Shown: positions 36,001 through 45,151, numbered from the stretch's first letter. The stretch: DNA of 45,876 nucleotides from Treponema sp. (GCA_024402595.1 JAKSTL010000010.1:1-45876), one strand, 5' to 3'. Notes: generated by a model from the letters alone, not told the origin. Translations and numbers: made by a program.

Positions 36001-36790
36001 TGTAAATACAATTATTATTGATAGAGCCGACATGTATGGTGTTTCTCAATTGTATCAGCTCAGAGGAAGAGTTGGCCGTGGAGACAGACAAGCTTATGCA
36101 TATCTTTTGTATCCTGAAAACAAGTCTCTTTCCGAAATTGCCATGAAACGACTTCAAGTTATTAGTGATTTTACAGAACTGGGAAGTGGTTTTAAAATTG
36201 CCATGAAAGATATGGAAATACGAGGTGCGGGTAATCTTCTTGGCAAAGATCAATCTGGAAATGTTTATGCAGTTGGTTTTGAACTTTATGTAAAATTGTT
36301 GAATGATGCTGTCAACCGACTTATTTCACAAAAAGATTATAAAGCTCAGACAGAAATTATTCTTGAATTGGAATATTCTGGATTTATTCCTGATACTTAT
36401 GTTACAAATCCACAAATAAAAATGGAAATCTATAAAAAAATTGCTTCTATTACAACTGAACCAGAATTAGAAGCTGTAGTTTCTGAATTATCCGACAGAT
36501 TTGGACCAATTCCGGAAGAAGTTTCCAGTTTGCTTGCTCTTGCCGAAATCAGAATTATTTCTAAAAAATTGAATATTTCTACGGTAAAAGAACGCCAGGG
36601 AGAAGTAAAAGTAACATTTAGTCCTAATGCTACAATCAATATCAATCAGATTATGAAATTGATTAAAGATAATCCAGGAACTATAAGAATAAATCCCGCT
36701 GGTGAATATGCAATTTATATAAAACTTGGAAAAATTGGACTTAAAGAAAAATCTGAGTTCATACGAGAAAAATTATCGCAGCTTTTGTAA
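33017..36790 (+). CDS. mfd: Transcription-repair coupling factor Mfd
   Basis: This 1257-residue translocase removes RNA polymerase stalled at DNA damage and recruits UvrA. The N-terminal UvrB-like domains (1-~400) include VFPSWGTIPYRPTAKGS and RGEFSLRGEVLDIFLP. The RNA-polymerase-interacting CarD-like domain starts near residue 593 (LNPGDYVVHVNWGIGQFLGIERV). The helicase has Walker A GDVGYGKTE (744-752), DEEQ box (845-848), the SATPIPRTLHMSL motif, and the TRG region (QLRGRVGRGDRQAYAYLL, IRGAGNLLGKDQSGN). It is about 100 residues longer than E. coli Mfd. The extra length is mainly acidic, Ser/Asp-rich segments near residues ~300-320 and ~450-485 (SDLTDFSDSISVSQDY). A terminator lies about 70 bp downstream of the stop. 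It is divergent from the exported-protein gene. Confidence 0.97.
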   Translation: MKKLSSIKDLLHNWPDFKSSIAQITENASKKNGDMFPIEVNGIHGCFSAFFLNELKENIYFKNLQTLQYNNTSRYTEKQSQLISPDFVFVVPTDFEANNLYSDISAINPDAEIYVFPSWGTIPYRPTAKGSVVFGKRAAFLSKLCQDKNANEYININAGQKKEVHNKIFIMPQRAFISKFPNPDYIKSLSFSLEKGDSIDTTSIAQKLSQMGYLRVSRVNVRGEFSLRGEVLDIFLPLDEYPTRVIFDFDEIEAFKEFEVDTQTTVPTTKTQITVSPMKEIIWNETFVDLLSKKLDLYQKEAVSQEDDSIKPESENAFSSDSLKKIHLPFTEKAWKNKDQMLLELMEKGECEGEEFFYHLLWDKDYSILDYISSETLLFYFDYDRLSNAELSISREYLGMYRKAREEQLVFPPEQILYNFKELSEKHLKCIFFRTLNRQNTPSEYETNSDLTDFSDSISVSQDYKSPTDDSDALTQKMQIKFNSEPARSFFGNINFMKEELDKLQADDWNVYIFTDNENQLIRIQEIFKNYTNPENEDILPLQLLPQAISAGFSIPEIKLLIIQENEIFGRRKYVPKSLSKAKSKPIDTFVELNPGDYVVHVNWGIGQFLGIERVKSLGNERDFIKLQYAENDYALVPIEQVNLVQRYIGSEGEKPKLDKIGSKSWETRKNKVQKEVEDLAQKLIDLYSRRKASVGFAFPKETEWQAAFEAAFPYEDTPDQITVTDEVKKDMERAVPMDRLVCGDVGYGKTEIAMRSAFKAVMGGKQVAFLAPTTILAEQHYDSCKERFKNFPVKIERLSRFVSTAEQKKILAKLAEGQVDILVGTHRIIQKDVVFKNLGLMIIDEEQRFGVKDKEKLKVIKNNIDCLTMSATPIPRTLHMSLLKIRDMSLLTTPPQSRQPIETVIDEYSDDRIITAIRREIERGGQIFYLHNRVESLLEVRRKIEQLVPEVLVDVAHGKMSSSELDDIFHRFKMGGFHVLIATTIIENGIDIPNVNTIIIDRADMYGVSQLYQLRGRVGRGDRQAYAYLLYPENKSLSEIAMKRLQVISDFTELGSGFKIAMKDMEIRGAGNLLGKDQSGNVYAVGFELYVKLLNDAVNRLISQKDYKAQTEIILELEYSGFIPDTYVTNPQIKMEIYKKIASITTEPELEAVVSELSDRFGPIPEEVSSLLALAEIRIISKKLNISTVKERQGEVKVTFSPNATININQIMKLIKDNPGTIRINPAGEYAIYIKLGKIGLKEKSEFIREKLSQLL

Positions 36791-36857
36791 ATTATAACTT
36801 TTGTTTGTAACATTTTATCATAATACCGCAGAAGATTTAAGATAAATTGCTATTATT

Positions 36858-36880
36858 AAACCTAAAGTTTTGGGTTTTTT
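36858..36880 (+). terminator. Rho-independent terminator of mfd
   Basis: AAACCTAA (36858-36865), loop AGTT, and TTGGGTTT (36870-36877) form an eight-pair stem with one T-G pair, running into six T residues (36875-36880). It lies 68 bases after the mfd stop. Confidence 0.65.
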
Positions 36881-36965
36881 CTAAATCAAATATTTCAATA
36901 TGCTTCTTATAATGAAGGTTCTGTCTACCAATAAATAGATTTTTCTGTAAAGTTAGTGTCAATTT

Positions 36966-36992
36966 TTAACCTCCTACGCGTCCATTAACCTC
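36966..36992. repeat. Two TTAACCTC direct repeats flanking an ACGCGT palindrome
   Basis: TTAACCTC occurs at 36966-36973 and 36985-36992, 19 bases apart start to start (near two helical turns), with the palindrome ACGCGT at 36976-36981 between them. It is ~85 bp upstream of the SulP -10 box and directly beside the minus-strand TTGACA. It resembles an operator but no binding protein is known. Confidence 0.4.
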
Positions 36993-37074
36993 TTTTTATA
37001 TTTTTCATTTATCTAAACAAATTATCAAATTATATTATTAAAAGTCCATGAAGATAATCCAACATCAATTTTTG

Positions 37075-37083
37075 TGTTATAAT
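37075..37083 (+). promoter_or_regulatory. Predicted extended -10 promoter of the SulP gene
   Basis: TG-T-TATAAT (37075-37083) is a perfect extended -10 element, about 50 bases before the ATG at 37134. No good -35 box is present, as is allowed for extended -10 promoters. AGGA before the ATG provides the ribosome binding site. Confidence 0.5.
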
Positions 37084-37133
37084 AAATTATTGAAATTATT
37101 AAAATATCGCAATTATATTTTTTAGGATTTTTT

Positions 37134-39293
37134 ATGCTTTCAAAAGAATGTTTTAATAAAAAAACTTTTTTTCATGATATTGTTGCCGGAATTATTGTTG
37201 CTTTAGTTTCTATTCCTATTTCCATGGGTTATGCACAGGTTGCAGGACTTCCTCCTGTTTATGGACTTTATGGTTCTCTATTACCAATTTTAGTTTATGG
37301 TATTTTTTCTTCTTCACCACAATTTGTAGTTGGTGTAGATGCAATGCCTGCTGCGATGGTTGGAGCTGGTCTTGCTGAATTTGGAATTATTTCTTCTACC
37401 GAACAAGCTATTGAAATTGTACCTGCAATAACTATGCTGGTTGCTATTTGGCTTATAATTTTACGAATAATTCAAGCTGGCCGAGTTATAAAATATATTT
37501 CCAATCCTGTGATGGGTGGATTTATATCAGGTGTTGGTTGTACTATTATTCTTATGCAAGTTCCAAAACTTTTTGGAGGAAATGCCGGAACTGGAGAAAT
37601 AATAGTTTTAATTCCTCATATAATTCAACAGATTCAGTTTTTTAATCTTCCATCATTATTTTTTGGTCTTAGCACAATAATCATAATTTTGATTTTCAAA
37701 AAAATTGCACCAAAGTTTCCAATGCCAATTTTTATGCTTGTGGTTGGAATAGTTTTAACAACAGTTTTTCATATTGAAAATCTAGGAGTTAAATTATTAC
37801 CCGCAGTAGATGGTGGACTTCCTAAAATCCATTTTCCAAGATTTTTTCTTTTAGCAAATCATTTTGAAGATTGCATTATTTTAAGCCTGACGATTGCCGC
37901 TGTCATCATGGCACAAACTTTACTGGCCGCAAATAATTATGCTACAAAATATGATTACAATCTCAACAATAATCAGGAACTAGTTGCATACAGTTTGATG
38001 AATGTAGCTGGAAGTTTAGTTGGAAGTTGTCCAATTAATGGTTCCGTTTCGAGAGCTGGTATTGCAGATCAATTCGGATGTAAAAGTCAAATTATGAGTA
38101 TTTCCGCTGCAATTTCTATGTTGATTGTAATTTTATTTTGCACACCATTTTTTATTTATCTACCAGTTCCAATTTTAACTGGCATCGTAATGAGTGCACT
38201 TATTGGAATTATTGATATAAAACAAGCAAAAAGACTTTGGAAAAACAGTAAATCTGAATTAGTAATATTTCTTGTAGCTTTTTTGGGAGTTCTTTTCTTT
38301 GGAACAATTTACGGCGTTATGATTGTAGTAATTCTTTCTTTTGTTCAAGTTGTCAGAAAAGCTGTTATTCCACCTTGCTCTTTTTTGGGCAAAATCCCAG
38401 GACAACATGGCTATTATAACCTAAAAAGGAACAAGAACTCTGTTGCCATAAAAGATACAATTATTTATAGATTTGGCGGAAATCTCTTCTTTGCAAATAT
38501 TGGAACTTTTCAAAATGATTTAGAAAAAGCAATTCTTCCCACAACAAAATGTATAATTATTGATGCCAGTGGAATTGGTGATATTGATATTACCGCCGCC
38601 GATAAATTAATTTATCTTGCAGATAAGTTTAAGAAAAAAAACATTCGTTTTTATATCACGGAGCATCAAGGTCACATAAATGATCAGCTTAGACAATTTG
38701 GAGCAATAAAACTTATCGAAGATGGAAATGTCAGACGAACCATGTCTCTTGCACTACGCGATTTTGGTTATATAAAACCCTATCCTCTCGAAAATGGAAC
38801 TCTTTGCGAAAATGACACTTATATTGAAGCATATGAAAAACTTGCAGAAATGGAATGGGCTTTTGGAGATGAAGCTGAAGAACGAATGCAGCAATTTGCC
38901 ACCGAAATGGTTAATACAATTCAAAAAATGGATTCCACAGAAGAAATCTCTAACATTAACCTTGAACAAGTTGAAGAAAAACTTGCGTGGGGAAAAATTG
39001 GACTTTTCGACGAACAGGAACTTTTGGATCACCTTGAGATTAAACTCGAACAATTAGTTTCCAGTGGAAAACTTGGTCAACCCCAATTAAATGAACTTGA
39101 AAAATTAATTGAAAAGCGAAAACAAATCGTTGAATCAAAAATCCATCTTCTTAATCCACAAGCCATAGAACTCTTGCACAAACGAATGGAAACCGTAGAA
39201 GAACATTTACGCAAAATCAATCCAACCGAATTCCAACACATAACCGCCTTAAAAGAACTGCTTAGAACCAAGTTTGAGGAGAAAAAGGAATAA
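37134..39293 (+). CDS. SulP/SLC26 anion transporter with STAS domain and long C-terminal tail
   Basis: The 719-residue protein starts with the SulP membrane domain (~12 helices, residues ~12-420), with the family opening DIVAGIIVALVSIPISMGYAQVAGLPPVYGLYGSLLP and the later GSVSRAGIADQFGCKSQ loop. A STAS domain follows (~440-545, KDTIIYRFGGNLFFANIGTF ... IIIDASGIGDIDITAADKL). SulP proteins carry sulfate, bicarbonate, dicarboxylates or other anions; the substrate is not predictable here. Unusual is the C-terminal extension of about 170 residues (546-719), mainly charged amphipathic helix (MQQFATEMVNTIQKM, EEKLAWGKIGLFDEQELLDHLEIKLEQL), which ordinary bacterial SulPs lack; it may be a coiled coil. 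The gene stands alone and converges on rodA. Confidence 0.92.
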   Translation: MLSKECFNKKTFFHDIVAGIIVALVSIPISMGYAQVAGLPPVYGLYGSLLPILVYGIFSSSPQFVVGVDAMPAAMVGAGLAEFGIISSTEQAIEIVPAITMLVAIWLIILRIIQAGRVIKYISNPVMGGFISGVGCTIILMQVPKLFGGNAGTGEIIVLIPHIIQQIQFFNLPSLFFGLSTIIIILIFKKIAPKFPMPIFMLVVGIVLTTVFHIENLGVKLLPAVDGGLPKIHFPRFFLLANHFEDCIILSLTIAAVIMAQTLLAANNYATKYDYNLNNNQELVAYSLMNVAGSLVGSCPINGSVSRAGIADQFGCKSQIMSISAAISMLIVILFCTPFFIYLPVPILTGIVMSALIGIIDIKQAKRLWKNSKSELVIFLVAFLGVLFFGTIYGVMIVVILSFVQVVRKAVIPPCSFLGKIPGQHGYYNLKRNKNSVAIKDTIIYRFGGNLFFANIGTFQNDLEKAILPTTKCIIIDASGIGDIDITAADKLIYLADKFKKKNIRFYITEHQGHINDQLRQFGAIKLIEDGNVRRTMSLALRDFGYIKPYPLENGTLCENDTYIEAYEKLAEMEWAFGDEAEERMQQFATEMVNTIQKMDSTEEISNINLEQVEEKLAWGKIGLFDEQELLDHLEIKLEQLVSSGKLGQPQLNELEKLIEKRKQIVESKIHLLNPQAIELLHKRMETVEEHLRKINPTEFQHITALKELLRTKFEEKKE

Positions 39294-39373
39294 ATGATTC
39301 AGATGATACAGATATTTATCAATTTAGAGATTTTGATAAGCAGAATGGAGATATATTTTCTCTCCCGAAATCC

Positions 39374-40687
39374 CTACTTTAACTCTTTCTGCCTGCTGTT
39401 AATACTCATTAGCAAGCCGATACAAATCATCGCTGTAAGTAAGGAAGAACCACCATAAGACATAAAAAGAAGAGGAATACCTGTAATAGGCATACTTCCC
39501 ATAACCATTCCAACATTAATAAAGAAGTGATAATTGAACATTCCAAAAATACCTGCCGCAATATTTACGCCATATCGGTTCGGGCATTTTTTAATGATGA
39601 ATAAAATCCTTATAAAAATAAACAAATATAAAGAAAAGACTATGATTCCACCAATAAAACCAAACTCTTCAGAAAAAATGCTGAAAATAAAGTCGGTACT
39701 TTGTTGAGGCAAAAAGCGATAATGACTTTGTGTACCGTGAAGATAAGTTTTTCCTAAAATACCACCTGCACCAATGGCAATTTTAGATTGAATAATATTC
39801 CATCCTGCACCAAGAGGATCTGTATTTGGATCCATAAAAATAATCAATCGCTTAATCTGATAGTCTTTTAATACTTTCCCCATAAAAATTGATGAAAACA
39901 GAGACAAAGTAATGATGGAGAAAAAATATGTAATCCATACTGTGTATTTTGGACCATGAAAATATCGTCTTACAATAAATCCAATCACAGCAATTAATCC
40001 TGTTGAACCAATTAAAATTGAAAGTAATCTGTAATTTGTAAGAATAGTAATGGCTGTGTAAGAAGTTCTGCTGATTTCGTTATTCCAAACAGGTAAAATT
40101 GTAAAAAATATACTCATTGAGCCAAAAAGCAAAATATATAAAAGATATGATATTTTTATGTCTGCCAAAAAACACATTACAAGAAATATTGGAACATAAA
40201 CAGAAGCTGTACCCATATCTGGCTGAATCAAAATTAAACCAAAAGGCAACATTAAAATTAAGGCCGCTACAACAAATCTTTTAAAAGGATGTTCATTTAT
40301 ACTGTCATCCAAATATTTTGCTAAAAATAGAGTACAAAAGATTTTACCAAACTCAGATGGCTGAACTCCACACTCACCAATTCCAAGCCAGCTTTTTGCA
40401 CCATTTACATATCTACCAAATATTCTTGTATAAATCAAAACTAAAATAAGTGCGATATAAAGCCACATGGAAATATTTTCAATTCGTCTATAGTCATATA
40501 AAGTGACAAAAACCATTAAAACCAAGCCGATTGAAGCCCAGATAATCTGTTTTATATATTCGTTTGTTACTGAAACACCTTCTGAGTTAATACTTGAAGA
40601 ATAAATCGAAAGAACACCTATGGTTACCAGAACCAATACCACGAGAATTAAAAAATAATCAAACATTGCAAAAAACTTATTCTTCAT
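39374..40687 (-). CDS. rodA: Rod-shape SEDS glycosyltransferase RodA
   Basis: The 437-residue SEDS-family membrane protein polymerises lipid II into glycan strands for cell elongation, together with PBP2. It has about ten to eleven membrane helices. Signatures visible are the WLGIGECGVQPSEFGKIFCTLFLA loop (GxxxxQPSE-K), ILIQPDMGTASVY (with the key Asp), and the C-terminal SEEFGFIGG and MGSMPITGIPLLFMSYGGSSLL. It is longer than E. coli RodA (370) owing to extended loops. It lies 72 bases after pbp2 in the same direction and ends the mre-type operon. Confidence 0.96.
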   Translation of the reverse strand: MKNKFFAMFDYFLILVVLVLVTIGVLSIYSSSINSEGVSVTNEYIKQIIWASIGLVLMVFVTLYDYRRIENISMWLYIALILVLIYTRIFGRYVNGAKSWLGIGECGVQPSEFGKIFCTLFLAKYLDDSINEHPFKRFVVAALILMLPFGLILIQPDMGTASVYVPIFLVMCFLADIKISYLLYILLFGSMSIFFTILPVWNNEISRTSYTAITILTNYRLLSILIGSTGLIAVIGFIVRRYFHGPKYTVWITYFFSIITLSLFSSIFMGKVLKDYQIKRLIIFMDPNTDPLGAGWNIIQSKIAIGAGGILGKTYLHGTQSHYRFLPQQSTDFIFSIFSEEFGFIGGIIVFSLYLFIFIRILFIIKKCPNRYGVNIAAGIFGMFNYHFFINVGMVMGSMPITGIPLLFMSYGGSSLLTAMICIGLLMSINSRQKELK

Positions 40688-40759
40688 TTTTCAACTAACT
40701 CTTTAAATCAATCATTATAATTAAGGTTTTATTCATCTTTATAAGATTCATTTTTTGCC

Positions 40760-42610
40760 CTATTCCATTCTTGATCTTGATTTATTCAAATAACCAAAAC
40801 CAAGTGCTTTTATTGCCTGATCATAAGTTTGATGAGCAAAAATACCTTGAATTATAATATTGGTAGCATAAGGAGCCCACCATTCCCAAACATTACAGGC
40901 TTCAACAATTGTAGCCACGCAGATTCTATCTTCTGGAGGAGCATCATAAGGTGCATAAGCAACCAACCAGGAATGCCAGCTGTCTTTATAACCATCTACT
41001 TCGGCAGTACCTGTTTTACATGCAATCTGAACAATTTTGTTATGCATAGGATATTGAGGAGTACCATCTGTAACAGTATATCTTAAAGCTTCCTGAACTT
41101 CTTTCCAAACTTCATTATCAATGGTAGATTCTGTAAGTAAGGTTGGTTTTACTTCTTTAATAACTTCATTAGTAACAGGATCTCGAACTTCTTTCAAAAT
41201 ATGAGGTTTATAGATTTTTCCTTCATTTGATACCATTGCAATCATATTGGCAAGCTGTAAAGGAGTTGCTTCCATAAATCCTTGACCAATAGAACAGGAC
41301 ATTGTATCTCCACCAAGCCATTTTTCGTGATATTTTTTCTCTTTCCATTCTGCTGTTGGAACTAATCCAGAAACCTGACTTGGTAAATCTATTTGTGAAC
41401 TTTTACCAAAACCAAACTCTTTGGCATAAGATGCAATTTTTTCAATTCCTAGATAATCTCGTCCAACGGTCCAGTAATAAACATCGCAAGATTGTGCCAA
41501 GCCATTTTTCATATCAAGGAAACCATGTCCTGAATGAAGGTGACAATGGAAAACTCGTCCACCATAAAGCAGTTCACCTTGACATTCAATTTTTTTACTT
41601 GATGGAAAAGCATTTTCCTGAAGCATGGCAGTAGACATAATAATTTTAAAAGTAGAAGCCGGCGGATAAGATAATTGTACAGCACGATTTATTAAAGGTT
41701 TTGATGAATCGTTTAACAATTTTGAATAAAGATTTGCAGAATCATCGGAACTAAAAATATTGGAATCAAAATATGGATATGAAACCATAGCTAAAACTTC
41801 ACCAGTTGCAGGTTTTAAAACCACAGAAGCACCAACACGATTTCCTAAGGATTCTTCCACCAGTTTTTGAATATCCGAATCGATTGATAAAATAAGATTT
41901 TTTCCCATCTGTGGCGGTTCTACAATTGGCGTATCAGAAATAACTCTACCGTGAACATCAACTGTGGACATTTCTCGCCCAGGTTTTCCCTGCAAAAAAG
42001 AGTCATATTGTTTTTCAATACCAGTTTTACCAACGATACTGTTTTTTGTATAACCTTTATTATATAAAACAGTCATTTCTTCCTTTGTAATATCACCAAC
42101 ATAACCAACTATATGAGACAGCGATTCTGTATGCAGATAATTTCTTACAGGCTTTGAAACCCAGGAAACACCAGGTAAATCATTTTTATTTTCTGCAATA
42201 TTAGAAATAACGTTAAAAGGCACATTTGTTTTTACTTGAATTGAAGAATAGGACCTTCGTACACTTTTTGGAATCTTTTTATCAATAACATCCTTATCAA
42301 TTCCAAGAAAACCTGCTAATTTTGAAGTTACTGTATCATATTTTTCTGCGGGAATCTCTCCGGGAATAACTTCAACAGCAAAACTTTCTGTATTAATTAC
42401 CATTGGAAGTTTAGCATTTCTGTCAAATATCTCTCCTCGCTGCGCAGGAATTGTATTTACCTGACTAGAAATAGTTTTAGATTGATTTCGATAATTTTCA
42501 CCCTGAATAATCTGCATTGAAAAAAGTTTAAATACATACAGAAAATACATAAACAAAAGAAACAGGAGAAGAATCAATATTTTTGCATTTCGGGGAAGCT
42601 TGTTATACAT
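40760..42610 (-). CDS. mrdA: Penicillin-binding protein 2, elongation transpeptidase
   Basis: This class B penicillin-binding protein crosslinks peptidoglycan in the elongation complex. It has one N-terminal membrane helix, the dimerisation/pedestal domain opening with PAQRGEIFDRNAKLP, then the transpeptidase domain. Numbered from TTG 42616, the motifs are STFK (321-324, active Ser321), SCD (376-378, the SxD form also found in E. coli PBP2) and KTG (534-536). I give the start as ATG 42610; an in-frame TTG at 42616 is also possible, as AAAGGA lies 5 bases from the TTG and 11 from the ATG. The start overlaps the mreD end by eight bases. The intact motifs show it should be active and beta-lactam sensitive in principle. 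Confidence 0.96.
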   Translation of the reverse strand: MYNKLPRNAKILILLLFLLFMYFLYVFKLFSMQIIQGENYRNQSKTISSQVNTIPAQRGEIFDRNAKLPMVINTESFAVEVIPGEIPAEKYDTVTSKLAGFLGIDKDVIDKKIPKSVRRSYSSIQVKTNVPFNVISNIAENKNDLPGVSWVSKPVRNYLHTESLSHIVGYVGDITKEEMTVLYNKGYTKNSIVGKTGIEKQYDSFLQGKPGREMSTVDVHGRVISDTPIVEPPQMGKNLILSIDSDIQKLVEESLGNRVGASVVLKPATGEVLAMVSYPYFDSNIFSSDDSANLYSKLLNDSSKPLINRAVQLSYPPASTFKIIMSTAMLQENAFPSSKKIECQGELLYGGRVFHCHLHSGHGFLDMKNGLAQSCDVYYWTVGRDYLGIEKIASYAKEFGFGKSSQIDLPSQVSGLVPTAEWKEKKYHEKWLGGDTMSCSIGQGFMEATPLQLANMIAMVSNEGKIYKPHILKEVRDPVTNEVIKEVKPTLLTESTIDNEVWKEVQEALRYTVTDGTPQYPMHNKIVQIACKTGTAEVDGYKDSWHSWLVAYAPYDAPPEDRICVATIVEACNVWEWWAPYATNIIIQGIFAHQTYDQAIKALGFGYLNKSRSRME

Positions 42611-43127
42611 TATCAATCATATCCTTTGTATCTTTAATTGATAGAGAATTATAGAAAAATCCCAGGAATCTAAAAACTAAAGGTGCCAAAAGTGTATTTA
42701 CAATAAACTCAAACAAAAATTGATAAGAAATAAAACTGTAAATCTCAAGATTGATTTTTGGGAATAATAAAGACAAAAGAATTAAAAATAGTCTTTTTGC
42801 AATTGTTCCTACAGATACAGTAAGCATTGGCATAAATACACCAGAAATGATGATAGTTTCAGAAAAAAGTCCAAAAATATAGCCAATAAGAGTTCGGTAA
42901 AAACAATTTAAGCCAAGAGGAACTCCTGTAATAAAATCAAGAAACAATCCCGAAATAAAACCAGAAGTTTCTCCATACAATTTGCCATTTAATGTTGAAA
43001 AATAAATTGAGCAAATCAATACTAAATCTGGAACAACGAGAAGAAAGGAAATATTTGATAAAATAGTTGATTCAATTATTGTTGTACAAAATAAAATTAA
43101 AGTACTTATTAAAAGTGATTTAGTCAT
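42603..43127 (-). CDS. mreD: Rod-shape protein MreD
   Basis: The 174-residue membrane protein has about five helices and the MreD pattern (N-terminal LLISTLILFCTTIIESTIL, then VPDLVLICSIYFSTLNGKLYGETSGFISGLFLDF). MreD works with MreC in the inner membrane to link MreB filaments to the wall-synthesis enzymes. It lies between mreC (43 bases) and pbp2 (overlap), the standard order. By sequence alone MreD is weakly conserved; gene order settles the call. Confidence 0.92.
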   Translation of the reverse strand: MTKSLLISTLILFCTTIIESTILSNISFLLVVPDLVLICSIYFSTLNGKLYGETSGFISGLFLDFITGVPLGLNCFYRTLIGYIFGLFSETIIISGVFMPMLTVSVGTIAKRLFLILLSLLFPKINLEIYSFISYQFLFEFIVNTLLAPLVFRFLGFFYNSLSIKDTKDMIDNV

Positions 43128-43170
43128 TACCTTTTCCTTTCAAATAAATTGTAAAAAACTGCAGGCCTTT

Positions 43171-44037
43171 TTAATTTTTTCTATCGTTTAATTCCCGCTG
43201 ATTTACAACTATTACATTTTCCAATCTAGCAAAATCAATGATTGGAACAATTTCTATATTTAACAAAGAATTGTAGTCAAGAGAAGTAATTTTTGAAATT
43301 GTACCTATTGGAATATCTCGCATATAATTGTCATTTTCGCCAGAAGTTACAACAATATCTCCATAGCTTAAATCTTCCATAACTCGCTTTCTGATATACT
43401 GCAAGTTCAATGGCCTATCCTGACTGCCAGAACCACTAACTAAGCCCAAATCTCTTGTATTCTGAATGCGGCAAGAAACCATATTATCATAATTGTAAAT
43501 TGGCATTATCTGGCTTGTAAAAGTTCCAACCTGAACAACTTTTCCTACTAATCCTTGATTTCCATTTTGAAAGGCAACAACAGGCATATTCTTTTTTATA
43601 CCACTGGTAGCACCTTTATCAATTGTCAAATAGGAATAAGCATTGTCGAGATTTCGAGAAATAATCTGAGCTGGAATGTTTTTTTCCACCAAAGAAATAG
43701 AAAATCCTAGTTGTTCACGCAACCGTTCATTTTCTTTGCGAATATCCGCATTGGATCTTTGCATTTGTTCATAATTTTCCAGCTTTATTACCAAATCGTT
43801 ATAATCTTTTTTGAGTTTATGAAGTTCTTTTACTGCGTTGAATGTATTTACCGTGCCATCTACAAAAAAATGAACACCTTTTTCCACAGATGAAACCACA
43901 GTAAATCCAATTTTTTTAAGATTCAGTACAAATCCTCCTGTACTAAATCCTAAAGAAACTCCAGACAGCAGAAGTAATCCTATGAGGAAAAATTCAGAAA
44001 AGCGAAACTTAAAATTACCATGATTTTTTTCAGCCAT
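43171..44037 (-). CDS. mreC: Rod-shape protein MreC
   Basis: The 288-residue protein has one N-terminal membrane helix (residues ~16-36), a coiled coil (~65-110, LHKLKKDYNDLVIKLENYEQ and on), and the periplasmic beta domain with family motifs (IISRNLDNAYSYLTIDKGATSGIKKNMPVV, GLVGKVVQVGTFTSQIMPIYN, YGDIVVTSG). MreC forms a periplasmic scaffold that activates PBP2-RodA. It follows mreB by four bases. Length is typical. Confidence 0.96.
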   Translation of the reverse strand: MAEKNHGNFKFRFSEFFLIGLLLLSGVSLGFSTGGFVLNLKKIGFTVVSSVEKGVHFFVDGTVNTFNAVKELHKLKKDYNDLVIKLENYEQMQRSNADIRKENERLREQLGFSISLVEKNIPAQIISRNLDNAYSYLTIDKGATSGIKKNMPVVAFQNGNQGLVGKVVQVGTFTSQIMPIYNYDNMVSCRIQNTRDLGLVSGSGSQDRPLNLQYIRKRVMEDLSYGDIVVTSGENDNYMRDIPIGTISKITSLDYNSLLNIEIVPIIDFARLENVIVVNQRELNDRKN

Positions 44038-44041
44038 AACT

Positions 44042-45079
44042 TTATTCGTTCAGACTGTCGTAAATTGCTCTTTCAGAAGACATATTTTTGAACAAACCAA
44101 ATGCTTCTCCAGCTCCAAGAGCAACACATTCCAGAGGCTTTTCAACCAAAATTACAGGAACACCAGTTTCTTTTGAAATTAAGTCTGGAAGTTTTCTAAG
44201 CATAGAACCACCACCAGTCATAACAATACCTCTTTCAATAATATCAGAAGCAAGTTCTGGAGGAGTCTCACTCAAAACAACTTTGATTTCTTCAATAATT
44301 CTATTTACAGGATCTTTTAATGCTTCACGAACTTCAACGCTATCAATTTCAAGTCGTCTTGGAAGACCTGTAATAGCATCAGTTCCTTTTAATTCCATTT
44401 TTTCTATGGTTTTTTCAGGTGCGGCATTACCAATCTGTATCTTTAATCTTTCTGCTGCAGGTTGTCCAATAATCAGATTATGAACATTTCGTACATGTTT
44501 AACGATTGCTTCATCAAACTTATCGCCACCAATTCTAATAGAGTGTGTAACAACCATTCCACCTAAAGAAATAACTGAAACTTCTGTTGTTCCACCACCA
44601 ATATCACAAATCATATGACCTGCTGGTTCATAAATAGGGATTTTTGCACCGATTGCAGCGGCAAGACTTTCTGCAATAACTTCAACTTCTTTTGCACCAG
44701 ATTTTAATGCAGCTTCGATTAAAGCTCGTCTTTCAACATCAGTAACACAAGATGGAATACCAATCTTCATTCTTATTGATTTGAACATCTGATGTCTAGG
44801 AATAATTTTCTGAATAAAATATTTAATCATCTTTTCGGTGCTGTCAATATCGGCAATAACACCGTCTGCCAATGGTCTAATAGCAATAATATTTCCAGGA
44901 GTTTTATCAAGCATTCTCTTGGCTTCAGAGCCTACTGCAACAATTCTCTTTGTTCCACGCTCTACAGCAATAACGGAAGGTTCATCAATTACCATTCCTT
45001 TATCTTTTACATATATCAAAGTATTGCAGGTTCCAAGATCAATACCTATATCAGTCGAAAAGTTATCAAAAAAACCCAT
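44042..45079 (-). CDS. mreB: Actin-like rod-shape protein MreB
   Basis: This 345-residue actin homologue forms filaments below the inner membrane that direct lateral wall growth. Motifs are [17 protein letters not shown] near the N-terminus (phosphate 1), [16 protein letters not shown] (phosphate 2) and [17 protein letters not shown] (adenosine). Two ATGs are adjacent (45082 and 45079); GGGAGG ends two bases before the first and five before the second, so I use 45079. A minus-strand TATACT (45112-45117) about 30 bases upstream may be part of the promoter, but no -35 box is clear. First gene of the elongation operon. Confidence 0.97.
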   Translation of the reverse strand: MGFFDNFSTDIGIDLGTCNTLIYVKDKGMVIDEPSVIAVERGTKRIVAVGSEAKRMLDKTPGNIIAIRPLADGVIADIDSTEKMIKYFIQKIIPRHQMFKSIRMKIGIPSCVTDVERRALIEAALKSGAKEVEVIAESLAAAIGAKIPIYEPAGHMICDIGGGTTEVSVISLGGMVVTHSIRIGGDKFDEAIVKHVRNVHNLIIGQPAAERLKIQIGNAAPEKTIEKMELKGTDAITGLPRRLEIDSVEVREALKDPVNRIIEEIKVVLSETPPELASDIIERGIVMTGGGSMLRKLPDLISKETGVPVILVEKPLECVALGAGEAFGLFKNMSSERAIYDSLNE

Positions 45080-45151
45080 CATTTCCTCCCATGATTTTTT
45101 TGTGATATTTCAGTATACAACAATTTTCTAGAATAATAAACATTTAAAGGC

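Larger units (their letters stand above)
36791..37133. other. 343-bp intergenic region between mfd and the SulP gene
   Basis: No convincing protein-coding frame is present. From left to right it holds the mfd terminator (36858-36880), an isolated forward TATAAT (36908-36913), a minus-strand promoter-like TTGACA-17-TCTATT (36962-36934), the TTAACCTC direct repeats (36966-36992), and the extended -10 box of the SulP gene (37075-37083). It could hold a small RNA. Confidence 0.6.

Noticed and set aside
39340..39372. GGAGA/TCTCC hairpin between the SulP and rodA genes as a terminator
   Set aside because: Only five pairs, and no run of T follows on either strand; too weak to call.
44088..44483. 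131-residue frame on the plus strand inside mreB
   Set aside because: A shadow of the conserved mreB gene, without start signals or a recognisable fold.
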